A DNA stretch of 64,000 nt from the NCBI RefSeq assembly GCF_005281475.1, contig NZ_CP040106.1:5818001-5882000 (forward strand), given 5' to 3'. Both the position numbers and the translations under genes were made by a program. This document shows positions 44,418-53,408 of the stretch, in pieces (position 1 is the stretch's first letter; each line of letters opens with the position of its first letter). The notes below the pieces were generated by a model. The model ran no database searches. It worked only from the letters and a program-made list of their open reading frames with translations, and was not told the DNA's origin. The DNA is from Echinicola rosea (GTDB taxonomy: Bacteria > Bacteroidota > Bacteroidia > Cytophagales > Cyclobacteriaceae).

Positions 44418-47400
44418 TTAAAAGGTTAGACTAATTCCCCCTGTAAAGGTCCTTGCCACAGGATAGGCATTCCAATCGATTCTAAAGTTCGCTGAGCCAT
44501 TGGGGTTAATGGCAGGATCCATACCTGAATAGTCGGTAATGGTGAAAAGGTTCTGGCCTGTAATATAAAATTGCATGGACCTAAAAGTCTTACCGTTGAA
44601 TGGCAGGCTGTAACTTAACCTAACGGTACTTAACCTCAAATATGATGCATCTTCCACGGTCTTGGAATTCACCCGTTTCTCCCCTTGGGCACTGGTCCTT
44701 ACAAAAGACGGGAACTCATTGGTCGGATTTTCAGGGGTCCACCTGTTCAAAAGTGGTTCTGCATACCGGTTTCTGCGGACACCAGCGGGGAAATAAGTAT
44801 CTATAAGCCCATTATTGAGCATTTTTGCCCCCTGGACCCCTTCTAAAAACACATATAGTTCTAAGCTTTTGTGCTTAAACGTATTGCCTATGGACCAGAT
44901 TAAATCGGGAAATGAATTTCCAAGAACGACCCTGTCGTCGGCATTGACCACACCATCGCCATTTACATCTTTATATTTGATATCTCCGGGCTGAACCGGA
45001 TCCTCAGTGGCACCGTAATCATCCCCCTCCTGCCATATACCAAGAACTTCATATCCATAAAATGATTCCAAAGGAAGTCCTTCTTCAATGATGGCTATTT
45101 GACTGGTTGCTCCTGCACTTCCGGTAATGATCCTGTTTATTCCACCCAAATCCGTCACCTTGTTTTTTACGGTGGTCAAAGCAATATTGGTCACCCAGGA
45201 AAACCTTTGCTTTGTTATGTTCCTTGAGGTGAGGCCGAACTCCCATCCTGAATTCTGGATCCCTCCTATATTGGTCAGCTGGGAAGTGAATCCACTTGAC
45301 CTGGGTATTGGAAGGGAAAGCAACATATCAGATGTGTTTTTCACATACCAATCCACACTTCCATACAGCCGATCATCCCATAGACCATAGTCCAAGCCAA
45401 AATTAATTTGCTCTGTAGTCTCCCATTTTAAATCTGGATTTGCAATTCTTGCCGGCTGGGTCGTGGTATATTGTTGATCGTCATATACCACCACCGGACC
45501 ATTGCCAAATGTCGATATGGACCTATAATTTCCAATTTCCTGGTTACCTGTCCTACCCCAACTGGCCCTGAACTTCAATGTACTGAACAACGGTTCAAGC
45601 GGTTTGAAAAACTCCTCTTGGTTAACTTTCCAGCCAAATGCAAAACTTGGAAAATAACCGAATTTGTTGTTTTGGCCAAAACGGGAAGAACCATCTGCTC
45701 TTATCGATGCAGTCAACAGGTATCTATTCCTCAGGGAATAATTTGCCCTTGCCAAATAGGACAATAAGGTATTGTCCACCTTGGAGCTAGAAACCACGTT
45801 CAGTGACGGATTACCCAACCCCAGGTTGTAGGTTTCTGTTGCATCCGAAGGAAAGCCCCTTCCTTCTGCAGAAAAACGTGAAATGATAAACTTCTGCGTC
45901 GTTACCCCAACCACGGCGCTAAAAGAATCCTGGCCGATATCCTTTGTATAGTTAAGCAGGCCTTCGACCAAATAATTGGAGGAGGTGCCTTGAAGTTGGG
46001 AAGCTATTCCTCCCGCAGCATTACCGTCCAACGTGGACCGGTCGATATAAAACTCCCTTACCTGGTTGGATACATCTCCGCCAATATTCAATTTGGCACT
46101 TAGCCCGGGCAAAATTTTATACTCACCATAAATGGTCCCAAATGTCCTGTAGGTATTTCCTATTCCCCGTTTACCGTTTGCCAATGCCACAGGATTATCG
46201 ATATTGATATGGGAGGAGATAACATAATCCCCGTTATCGTTCTTTATGGGCAGGGTAGGATCCATGTGCATCGCTGCAAATACGACCCCGGCATGCTCAT
46301 TGAGCTGAAAACCTCCGGGAGTAAATTCATCCCTGGAATAATTGGAACTCATGTTAAGTCCCATCTTAAACCTTTCCGAGGCCTTGTGGTCCAAGTTAAG
46401 CCTTATGCCATATCGTTTAAAGCCCGAATTGATAATTAATCCTTTTTGGTCAAAATAATTGAGGGAAACCATATAGTTGGTTGATTCATTGCCTCCGGAC
46501 ATTGATAGGTTATGGCTCTGGATTCCCGCATTGGGTTGGTAAACTTCCCCTAACCAATCTGTACCTGTACCATTAAAATCTTCCACGCGGTCCTGTTCAC
46601 TTCCCCCTCCTTCATCAATAATGGCATTTATCACCTCGTAATACTCACGTCCAGAGAGCAATTCGATCTTATTGGCCACGTTTTGCACTCCGGCATATCC
46701 ATCATAATTTATGGACATCTTACCTTTTTTTCCATTTTTGGTGGTTACAAGGATAACGCCATTGGCTCCTCTCGCTCCATATATGGCTGTTGCACTTGCA
46801 TCTTTAAGCACTTCAATGGATTCAATATCTGCCGGATTAATGGAAGATAATGGAGATCGTTGGGTCCTTGGAGCTCCGAATCTATCCCCTACACCGGTTA
46901 CAGCAGAGGAATTGCTGAACGGCAATCCATCAATGACATATAAGGGACTGTTTCCTGAATTGACCGATCCGACCCCCCTGATATTTACCGAAATACCACC
47001 ACCTGGTTCTGCGCTGTTTTGCACAACTTGTACACCGGGCATTTTACCAGCAATTAACTGTTCTGCAGAAGTAATGACACCTGGATTGAAATCTTCTTTT
47101 TTCAATGCAGCTACAGATCCAGTAAGATCACTTTTCTTAACTGTCCCATAGCCCACTACTACAACTTCGTCCAAAGCGGAAATATCCTCTGATAAGGTAA
47201 TATTTAATTGATTGCTATTACCCACAGTGGCTTCCTGCTTTTCGAACCCTATCATTGAAAAAACCAGAACTATATTATCCCCCCCTGGAACACTGATAGA
47301 ATAATTCCCATTAATGTCTGTAATTGTTCCTGTCTGGCTTCCTTTCAGTAGGACATTGACCCCGGGCAGACCGAGCTCATCGGTACCTGATACAACCGTT

Positions 47401-47522
47401 CCTGAAACCGTACGATCTTGAAATCCATATGCACGCTGATCCAACAGTATCCAAAAGGTGCATAGCATGCTCATAAAGCCAAGGAGATATTTTCTTGGCA
47501 TCAAGTAAATTTTGTTTTTCAT
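44418..47522 (-). CDS. susC: SusC/RagA-family TonB-dependent receptor
   Basis: A 1034-residue outer-membrane importer. Signal peptide, carboxypeptidase-regulatory-like domain (VSGTVVSGTDELGLPGVNVL), TonB box region (LDEVVVVGYGTVKKSDLTGS), plug (VRNSAEP-type segment; VSVNIRGVGSVNSGNSPLYV with IDGLPF) and 22-strand barrel to the aromatic C-terminus (RTFTGGISLTF). It takes up oligosaccharides in an energy-dependent manner with SusD. A 27-bp gap separates it from the upstream isomerase gene. Intact and of normal length. Confidence 0.95.
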   Translation of the reverse strand: MKNKIYLMPRKYLLGFMSMLCTFWILLDQRAYGFQDRTVSGTVVSGTDELGLPGVNVLLKGSQTGTITDINGNYSISVPGGDNIVLVFSMIGFEKQEATVGNSNQLNITLSEDISALDEVVVVGYGTVKKSDLTGSVAALKKEDFNPGVITSAEQLIAGKMPGVQVVQNSAEPGGGISVNIRGVGSVNSGNSPLYVIDGLPFSNSSAVTGVGDRFGAPRTQRSPLSSINPADIESIEVLKDASATAIYGARGANGVILVTTKNGKKGKMSINYDGYAGVQNVANKIELLSGREYYEVINAIIDEGGGSEQDRVEDFNGTGTDWLGEVYQPNAGIQSHNLSMSGGNESTNYMVSLNYFDQKGLIINSGFKRYGIRLNLDHKASERFKMGLNMSSNYSRDEFTPGGFQLNEHAGVVFAAMHMDPTLPIKNDNGDYVISSHINIDNPVALANGKRGIGNTYRTFGTIYGEYKILPGLSAKLNIGGDVSNQVREFYIDRSTLDGNAAGGIASQLQGTSSNYLVEGLLNYTKDIGQDSFSAVVGVTTQKFIISRFSAEGRGFPSDATETYNLGLGNPSLNVVSSSKVDNTLLSYLARANYSLRNRYLLTASIRADGSSRFGQNNKFGYFPSFAFGWKVNQEEFFKPLEPLFSTLKFRASWGRTGNQEIGNYRSISTFGNGPVVVYDDQQYTTTQPARIANPDLKWETTEQINFGLDYGLWDDRLYGSVDWYVKNTSDMLLSLPIPRSSGFTSQLTNIGGIQNSGWEFGLTSRNITKQRFSWVTNIALTTVKNKVTDLGGINRIITGSAGATSQIAIIEEGLPLESFYGYEVLGIWQEGDDYGATEDPVQPGDIKYKDVNGDGVVNADDRVVLGNSFPDLIWSIGNTFKHKSLELYVFLEGVQGAKMLNNGLIDTYFPAGVRRNRYAEPLLNRWTPENPTNEFPSFVRTSAQGEKRVNSKTVEDASYLRLSTVRLSYSLPFNGKTFRSMQFYITGQNLFTITDYSGMDPAINPNGSANFRIDWNAYPVARTFTGGISLTF

Positions 47523-47549
47523 AGTTATTAATGGGTTAGTTAATTATTT

Positions 47550-49154
47550 TTATATTTCTCCGCAAAAGCGGACCTTAATACCAAGAGCATCCAGCGCTGA
47601 TGCCTTAAGGTAAGCAGCTTCAACAGTCGATTCATAAGATTCACCATAAGCGACTTGAATATGATTGGCCTGGTGCTTTGCCATCATTTGATCTCTGGAA
47701 ACCCCAGGTAATACTACATTCATTATGGGCCACTGGGGAGTGGTGTTATCCCATCTTCGTTGGGTTTCGCCCAGTGGTAATTCCACTACTTCCCCTATTC
47801 CAATATCACAAAAAAGCGACTCATCTTCCATGTATATCCGGCTCCAAACTATATATCCGGGTTTACTGATGCCTTTTAGACTTCCCCCCCCATTCTGAAA
47901 GTACATTGGAGGCTGCCTTTCGCTTGAAGCTCCCTTGAATCCATCGATGAAATGGGCAGGGGGTGCTGCACCTGAAATTAGAAAGACCCATACAAATTCC
48001 CTTCTCCCTCCAAATTCAACTTCTTCTCCCCATCTTATATCATGTAAGGTATTCTCAGGTGGTAAGCCCAATATTTCCCAAAGTCTCGTAGTGATCAACC
48101 CATCTAGTCCGGCGCATTCATCCACTTCATTAAAATGAGGGATGGATTTGCCTTTATAAAGTTCCTCTCCATTTTTACCATAAACCGGAGGTCTTACCAC
48201 GTTATTGAGCAATCCTTCAGCCAAGTCACTTGCAGCAACCAAATCCTTTAAACCTTGCTGATATTGTATACCTATTGTATCACAACCAAATTCATCCGCT
48301 ATTCTAACTGCAGCAATATACATCTTACATTGCTCCAGGGTCTGTTCCTTGGTCAGTTCCGTTAGTGGGTTTTCACCCCATTCAAAATGCATTCCTTCAT
48401 CTTCAAGCCATGTCAATATCCTATAAGCGTCATCATCAACTACCCTCCTCATCTCTGCATATAATGCCGATTGACTTAATCTTTCCTTAAAAACACCTAG
48501 TTCATGTAAATAGATATCCGGTATAATTGCATTGAACATTCCCATACATCCCTCATCAAAGACCCCCATGATAGCCATCTCTTGTTTGAATTTTTGGGCA
48601 AAGGATCTTCCTTTATAAGCTAGTTCAGCGGAAATTTGGATTTCACCGAAACTTTTAACGTGACTATTATCATGGACAATATTTCCAGTTTCGAGCCACT
48701 GTTTCAATTTTTCAATAAAAAATGAATCCGTAAAATCCTTGCTCCATAGGCAACTATGTGCAATCCCGGCCTTTGTTAAAGATCCTTTTAAATTAAGGGC
48801 TCCAACCAGTCCACTAGACTTCCCATCCCAGTTCGCCAACACTAAAATCGGTGCATTATGACTATATAGACCTGGTAGGACATGATGAGTATACTGCCAA
48901 ACACTTTCTGCGACGATGATGGGAGTAGTTGGATCCAGGGTCTTAAAAACCTCTATCCCCATCCTCTGAGAATCAATAAACCCATGCTGCTTTTCTTGAT
49001 TATATGCGTGCCCCCTTTCGACTTCCCACCCCAGATCTTTCAGTACACCTGAAAGAAGTTCTTCCATCTTACCCTGGAACGCCCAACCTTCTTGGTTAGC
49101 AGATAATCTTAGATCACCACTAGCCACCACATATACTCTTTTTGCTGACTTCAT
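47550..49154 (-). CDS. L-fucose/L-arabinose isomerase-family protein
   Basis: About 534 residues starting at MKSAKRVYVVASGDLR; an in-frame upstream ATG at 49190 would add 12 residues without homology. Features of the fucose/arabinose isomerase fold are visible: VVAESVWQYTHHVLPGLY, MGVFDEGCMGMFNAIIPD (Glu metal ligand), GCDTIGIQYQQGLKDL and ECAGLDGLITTRLWEILG (Asp ligand). It would convert an aldose to a ketose for the FGGY kinase. It is the first gene after the divergent AraC regulator. Fucose, arabinose or a 6-deoxy sugar are all possible substrates. Confidence 0.82.
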   Translation of the reverse strand: MKSAKRVYVVASGDLRLSANQEGWAFQGKMEELLSGVLKDLGWEVERGHAYNQEKQHGFIDSQRMGIEVFKTLDPTTPIIVAESVWQYTHHVLPGLYSHNAPILVLANWDGKSSGLVGALNLKGSLTKAGIAHSCLWSKDFTDSFFIEKLKQWLETGNIVHDNSHVKSFGEIQISAELAYKGRSFAQKFKQEMAIMGVFDEGCMGMFNAIIPDIYLHELGVFKERLSQSALYAEMRRVVDDDAYRILTWLEDEGMHFEWGENPLTELTKEQTLEQCKMYIAAVRIADEFGCDTIGIQYQQGLKDLVAASDLAEGLLNNVVRPPVYGKNGEELYKGKSIPHFNEVDECAGLDGLITTRLWEILGLPPENTLHDIRWGEEVEFGGRREFVWVFLISGAAPPAHFIDGFKGASSERQPPMYFQNGGGSLKGISKPGYIVWSRIYMEDESLFCDIGIGEVVELPLGETQRRWDNTTPQWPIMNVVLPGVSRDQMMAKHQANHIQVAYGESYESTVEAAYLKASALDALGIKVRFCGEI

Positions 49155-49380
49155 GTATGTTATTTTGAGTTCGATAAATATTCTATACAAAGGTCAATAA
49201 ATGGAAGGGACAGATTTTGGTTATTCTTATCTAAAAATTATACTATATTAGCATAAATTAAAATTCCGACTTTTGATAAATCAACAACACCATATCCAAC
49301 TTTTTTATCAATAAAACAATAATAACTAACATAAATTAACACTAATTCAAAACAAACCGCCAAACTCATAAAAATTAAAA
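49155..49380. promoter_or_regulatory. Divergent promoter region of the PUL and its AraC gene
   Basis: A 226-bp, very AT-rich gap between two divergent genes; it must hold the promoters of both. No clear inverted repeat or named operator was found. AraC-type regulators generally bind direct repeats here. Confidence 0.5.
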
Positions 49381-50271
49381 ATGAAGCCTTACTTTCACAA
49401 AGTCCCTATAACCAATTCTGATTCTTTTAGTATTCGACATGATATTAAAGCCAATTTTGGGACACTTTGGCATTATCATCCAGAATTAGAGCTACACTAT
49501 ATTGTTAAAGGCGAAGGCATTCAGTATATAGGTGATAACATTAGTTCATTTTCCAGTGGCGATATGATATTTCTTGGCCAAAACCTCCCACACACTTGGA
49601 GATGTCATGAAGACTACTTTGTTTCAGGCTCCGGAAAAAATATTGAAGCCTATATTCTTCAATTTCATCCGAATTGTTTTGGAAAGGATTTTTTTCAACT
49701 GCCAGAAACTTATGCAATTCCTAAATTATATGAAAAAGCTAAACATGGATTAAATATAACCGGTAAAACTAAAAGAAAATTGGAAAGGTATATGAAACTT
49801 GCTGTTAGAGCAGATAATATAGATAGGTTAATACACCTATTGCAAATTATAAAAACCTTATGTGAGACAAATGAGTATGAAACCATTGCTCCAGGATATG
49901 CTTTTAGCCACCTATCAAACCTTTCTGAAATGGCCCGGTTGGAAAAGATATATACTTATGTAATGGCACATTATAAAGAAGAAATCCCCCTAGATCAAAT
50001 AGCCTCCATTGCTCATTTAAGCAAGACTTCCTTTTGTAGATACTTTAAAACCATGACCAACAAAACATTCTATGATTTCCTCATAGAAATAAGAATTTCC
50101 AACTCTTGTAAATTACTTATTGATGATAGGTTTCCGATAGAGATAATCTGTTATGAATGTGGATTCAATAATGTTTCTAATTTCTACAGGCATTTTAAAA
50201 AAGTCACAAAACTTACTCCAAATCAGTATCGTAATAAGTATTTACCCTCCAAACAAAGTACTGGTAGCTAA
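49381..50271 (+). CDS. AraC-family transcriptional regulator of the PUL
   Basis: 296 residues. The N-terminal cupin sugar-sensing domain has TLWHYHPELELHYIVKGEG and SSFSSGDMIFLGQNLPHTW. Two helix-turn-helix motifs are at the C-terminus (IPLDQIASIAHLSKTSFCRY and DRFPIEIICYECGFNNVSNF, then FKKVTKLTPNQYR). It is transcribed away from the isomerase-susCD run and is the likely activator of it when the sugar is present. Length and domain order are typical. AraC control of PULs is known in Bacteroidota alongside hybrid two-component and SusR regulators. Confidence 0.92.
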   Translation: MKPYFHKVPITNSDSFSIRHDIKANFGTLWHYHPELELHYIVKGEGIQYIGDNISSFSSGDMIFLGQNLPHTWRCHEDYFVSGSGKNIEAYILQFHPNCFGKDFFQLPETYAIPKLYEKAKHGLNITGKTKRKLERYMKLAVRADNIDRLIHLLQIIKTLCETNEYETIAPGYAFSHLSNLSEMARLEKIYTYVMAHYKEEIPLDQIASIAHLSKTSFCRYFKTMTNKTFYDFLIEIRISNSCKLLIDDRFPIEIICYECGFNNVSNFYRHFKKVTKLTPNQYRNKYLPSKQSTGS

Positions 50272-50299
50272 AAACATTCCCTCTTATCCCCGTAAAGTA

Positions 50300-50370
50300 A
50301 TCACAGATTTGCAATATCTCTTCCAAATCCTCCACAAACCTGTTCGAAATAAGAACCGAGTGGTCAACAC
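50300..50370. repeat. Recombinase-tail repeat, copy D
   Basis: TCCAAATCCTCCACAAACCT and GTTCGAAATAAGAACCGAGT, then GGTCAAC, match copies A-C in the same orientation. Minus-strand reading: SVLISNRFVEDLEEILQ. It lies just beyond araC at the far edge of the PUL. Confidence 0.7.
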
Positions 50371-50374
50371 AAAC

Positions 50375-50402
50375 AAAAACCGCATTATAAAATGCGGTTT
50401 TT
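50375..50402. terminator. Terminator hairpin beyond araC
   Basis: AAAAACCGCATT pairs with AATGCGGTTTTT around ATAA: a 12-bp perfect stem followed by more T residues. It probably terminates araC on the plus strand and, by symmetry, could act for the opposite strand. Confidence 0.8.
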
Positions 50403-50548
50403 TATTTTAAGCCAACCAGTTTTTCAGTTTGCTTTAAATACCGGATCAAGTAATATTTCTGGGAATTGAAATTCACCTTCAAAAGGCAGTACAAATCCCC
50501 GTAAATAAGCTATAACAAAAGTATCATTTTGGACTTATTGGTATATAC

Positions 50549-51400
50549 CTAGAAAATAATTTGAAATTGTGCTACAGCCTCCCATTTTCCAATTAAAGTG
50601 GGACGGACGGTATTGTAAAACATTTGTATTGTCGCACAATAGAATAAATTGGATTTACCGATTTGAAAGGTCTTGCCGGCTCCACCTCCCAGCGGAAGTA
50701 GTAACCGCTCCCTTTCCTCAGCCAGCCAATTACTGATTATCGTAGTATTGCTTTCGAGGAACCAACCTTTTCGCAAGTTGTAATAGGTATAATATTGCAG
50801 GTTAAAGGTGTTTACTTTATTGGCTCCTTCACCTCCGAATGACCAGTAGTTTTGCACTACGAATCCACCGGAAAACTTGTCGCCGGAATGGTTGAACATG
50901 AAAGAGGGGCCCATGCTCACCCTGTCGCTTCCCAATGTCGCATCGATCCGGGTAGGCAACTGTACAGCTGGGCCTATTCCCCAACTGACCTTGCCTTTTT
51001 TCTTTATGGAAGAAAAATAGCCATTGAACAGCACATTGCCTAAACCGGACGCCTTTTGTACCTGGTCTCCTTGTGGAGGTACAGGGTGGATGGGCACATG
51101 AGAAACACCATCTGCACCCGGTATGGTTTGGAAAGGAATGATCGTGTAGGTAATCAATTTTAAGTTTTTCCCTAAACGAAGAGGCCAGACTGGCTGTACG
51201 GAAAATGATTGTCCCACGCCATCACCTACTGGTAAAAGCACTTCCTGCAGATAGATACTGCGAAGGCCTGCTACCGGATCTTGTCGCCTCCTGTTCATTT
51301 CTTCTACCGAAAGGGTCTGGACACTATCCTCTTGTGCCAATACGGATACGGATAATAAAGAGAAGAATAAAACGAAAAAATAGCGTGATAGAATTTTCAT
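50549..51400 (-). CDS. Outer-membrane beta-barrel (phenol-degradation MetA-like family)
   Basis: About 283 residues from MKILSRYFF; an upstream in-frame ATG at 51418 adds six residues. A signal peptide ends in VLAQ. The mature part is built of amphipathic strands (GLGNVLFNGYFSSIKKKGKV, WGIGPAVQLPT, FSGGFVVQNYWSF, FNLQYYTYYNL) and ends in the aromatic IIF typical of barrels. It resembles the transporter family found near aromatic degradation genes. It follows the DUF1254 gene by about 60 bp; such barrels often accompany DUF1254 proteins and may import their substrate. Confidence 0.75.
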   Translation of the reverse strand: MKILSRYFFVLFFSLLSVSVLAQEDSVQTLSVEEMNRRRQDPVAGLRSIYLQEVLLPVGDGVGQSFSVQPVWPLRLGKNLKLITYTIIPFQTIPGADGVSHVPIHPVPPQGDQVQKASGLGNVLFNGYFSSIKKKGKVSWGIGPAVQLPTRIDATLGSDRVSMGPSFMFNHSGDKFSGGFVVQNYWSFGGEGANKVNTFNLQYYTYYNLRKGWFLESNTTIISNWLAEERERLLLPLGGGAGKTFQIGKSNLFYCATIQMFYNTVRPTLIGKWEAVAQFQIIF

Positions 51401-51460
51401 AAGATAAGAAGAAAACATTCCTCCAGGAATATAGTCCCTGGAGGAATTATCAATATGAAT

Positions 51461-53011
51461 TTAATTCACTTTCTCAAAATCGCCCAATTTGTAAGAGCGG
51501 TCAAAGAAAGCTTGCTCCGGCCCGTAATAACGGAACAAACTAAACCATCCCCTTCCGGGAACAGTCTTAATCCAGTTGACATCGCCTTCAGGTTTTTCGG
51601 GTGCCATGTAAATGGTAATTGAACCATCTTCATTTTTCACCACATCATTCATCCCATTTAAAGATGGGTACACCTGCCCTTCGGCATCTACCCCAGCGGC
51701 TGTTTCCGCATCATAGGCTGTTAGTGACCAGAATAATTTTGCTGGTGGATTTGGAGGGAAGGTTATCTTATAGGTATTTTCACCCATCAGGTAATTCCCC
51801 TCACTATCTTTGTAAGCACCTCCATATTTGGCACCCAGACCTACGATAGATGACATCATCCCCGTACTGATCGAATAATGATTTATGTACATATGCGCCT
51901 TGGCGTTTACATCAGTATGGCCTGTTTCTCGGTCTCTGAATTCTTCGTCCAATAAGGTGTGCATAAAGTCGTCCAGATCAGTATGCGCATGGGCTACCCA
52001 CTTACGGTCCGAATACCACAGACCATCCTTTTCCTCATCAAAATTAGCAGCTATGTTTTTCGCCATTCTCCAAGCTGTTTGAGCTGCTTGATCGAGCAAT
52101 TCCTTCTCTCGTGCTGATGGATTAAAGTCCTCTCCTTTCTTAATGCCAATAGCAGCCATCACCCCATGCATGTAGGGATCGATATCATCCACCTTATCAC
52201 TCTGGATGAAGCGGTTGAGCATCTCAAAATAGCTGAAGTCATGGGCAAAAAGTGCATAAGAATCCACATCTGAGGCATGCTGGAAATCCATCGGTTTGGC
52301 CTCTCCCTCCAGCGGATATATTTTTATACCTTCGACTGCATCTACTCCTGGCTGAAGGTTATCTACGGACTGAAAAAAGCCTCTTTGGAAAATAAATACT
52401 CCATTGGTCTTGCTGGTGTAGCGGTAGTAACCGTCAGGCACATCGCCTTCGTATCCTTCAGGTACGATAAGGTATTTACCACCTTTTCCGTGATCAGGAC
52501 CAGGAAAGCCAATATCTCCCAAAAAGTGCGTTCCGTCCGGCTTTTCTGGTCCTACCAAAGGCCTGTGCCAAAAATCGTCCAATAGGCCTTGCAGCATCGG
52601 CGGCACATCCAGTACGAGTGGCCCGGTCTTGCTAAGGTCAGCAAAGCCCAGCGCGTAAATCACATCAGAATTAGGTGTGGTAATGATCGTCCTGGGCTTT
52701 AGCCTTTTTTCAAAAACCGACACTACATTGTAACCTTCACCAAATGTTTTACTTAGCCCTTCCTTCATCGCGAACATGTTCACCGCCGGGAGAGCCCATA
52801 GATAAGTCTGCGTCGCTCTTTGGAAGTACAGTTCTTCATCCAGCGTACGGCTGGCTTCCTCGCTTGGATACCCGCCATCTAGCGGCAGATTGGCCAAGGT
52901 TTCGTAGCGGCTTGTTTCGTTTGCGTCAGCTGACGGCTGTTTTTCTTGCGGCTGGCAAGCCGTGAACCATACTGCTGCCGCCAAGGATAAGTTCAAAATT
53001 CGCCTATTCAT
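51461..53011 (-). CDS. DUF1254/DUF1214-domain lipoprotein
   Basis: 516 residues. A lipoprotein signal (LSLAAAVWFTACQPQEK, Cys19) is followed by a DUF1254 N-terminal domain (RATQTYLWALPAVNMFAMKE, TPNSDVIYALGFADLSKTGP) and a DUF1214 C-terminal domain (MYINHYSISTGMMSSIVGLG, SLTAYDAETAAGVDAEGQVY, NEDGSITIYMAPEKPEGDVN, NWIKTVPGRGWFSLFRYYGP). The biochemical function of this family is unknown. Its leader is closely related to that of the 793-residue arylsulfatase 4.5 kb away. It lies just before the outer-membrane barrel on the same strand. Confidence 0.88.
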   Translation of the reverse strand: MNRRILNLSLAAAVWFTACQPQEKQPSADANETSRYETLANLPLDGGYPSEEASRTLDEELYFQRATQTYLWALPAVNMFAMKEGLSKTFGEGYNVVSVFEKRLKPRTIITTPNSDVIYALGFADLSKTGPLVLDVPPMLQGLLDDFWHRPLVGPEKPDGTHFLGDIGFPGPDHGKGGKYLIVPEGYEGDVPDGYYRYTSKTNGVFIFQRGFFQSVDNLQPGVDAVEGIKIYPLEGEAKPMDFQHASDVDSYALFAHDFSYFEMLNRFIQSDKVDDIDPYMHGVMAAIGIKKGEDFNPSAREKELLDQAAQTAWRMAKNIAANFDEEKDGLWYSDRKWVAHAHTDLDDFMHTLLDEEFRDRETGHTDVNAKAHMYINHYSISTGMMSSIVGLGAKYGGAYKDSEGNYLMGENTYKITFPPNPPAKLFWSLTAYDAETAAGVDAEGQVYPSLNGMNDVVKNEDGSITIYMAPEKPEGDVNWIKTVPGRGWFSLFRYYGPEQAFFDRSYKLGDFEKVN

Positions 53012-53408
53012 TTAAAACTATATTATTGTTACAAATCAAGGATACGGGATATTATTTGTCGTTATATAGGGTCTCAAAATAACATCCCAGCTTACACTAA
53101 ACTTCCCTATATCCCCGATACCCATTTCTCATGCTTTTACTCGGAATTAATCCCGTTCAGCTGGCGTGTATCTGATAATATAGGACCTATATTTTTTCTT
53201 TAATGGGTTTATTTCTGGTTAGATGTAAAGAGCTAATTCTTTTACCTTTGTCACTTTTTTTCAGGTCACAAAAGTAACTTAAACTTGTCCATCCGTGGTG
53301 GAAATCCCACTCCCAAGCATCTATTGGCCAGAAATCAAAATCCTCCCTCAAACTGGATAAGCTCCTTGAACGAAAGGGCTTTGCTTGAGGGTTTAATCAT
53401 GGCATTAA
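53012..53408. other. Gap between sulfatase 4 and the DUF1254 gene
   Basis: About 400 bp without a gene. It probably carries the promoter for the DUF1254-barrel pair and the 3' end of the sulfatase transcript. No strong hairpin was seen. Confidence 0.4.
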
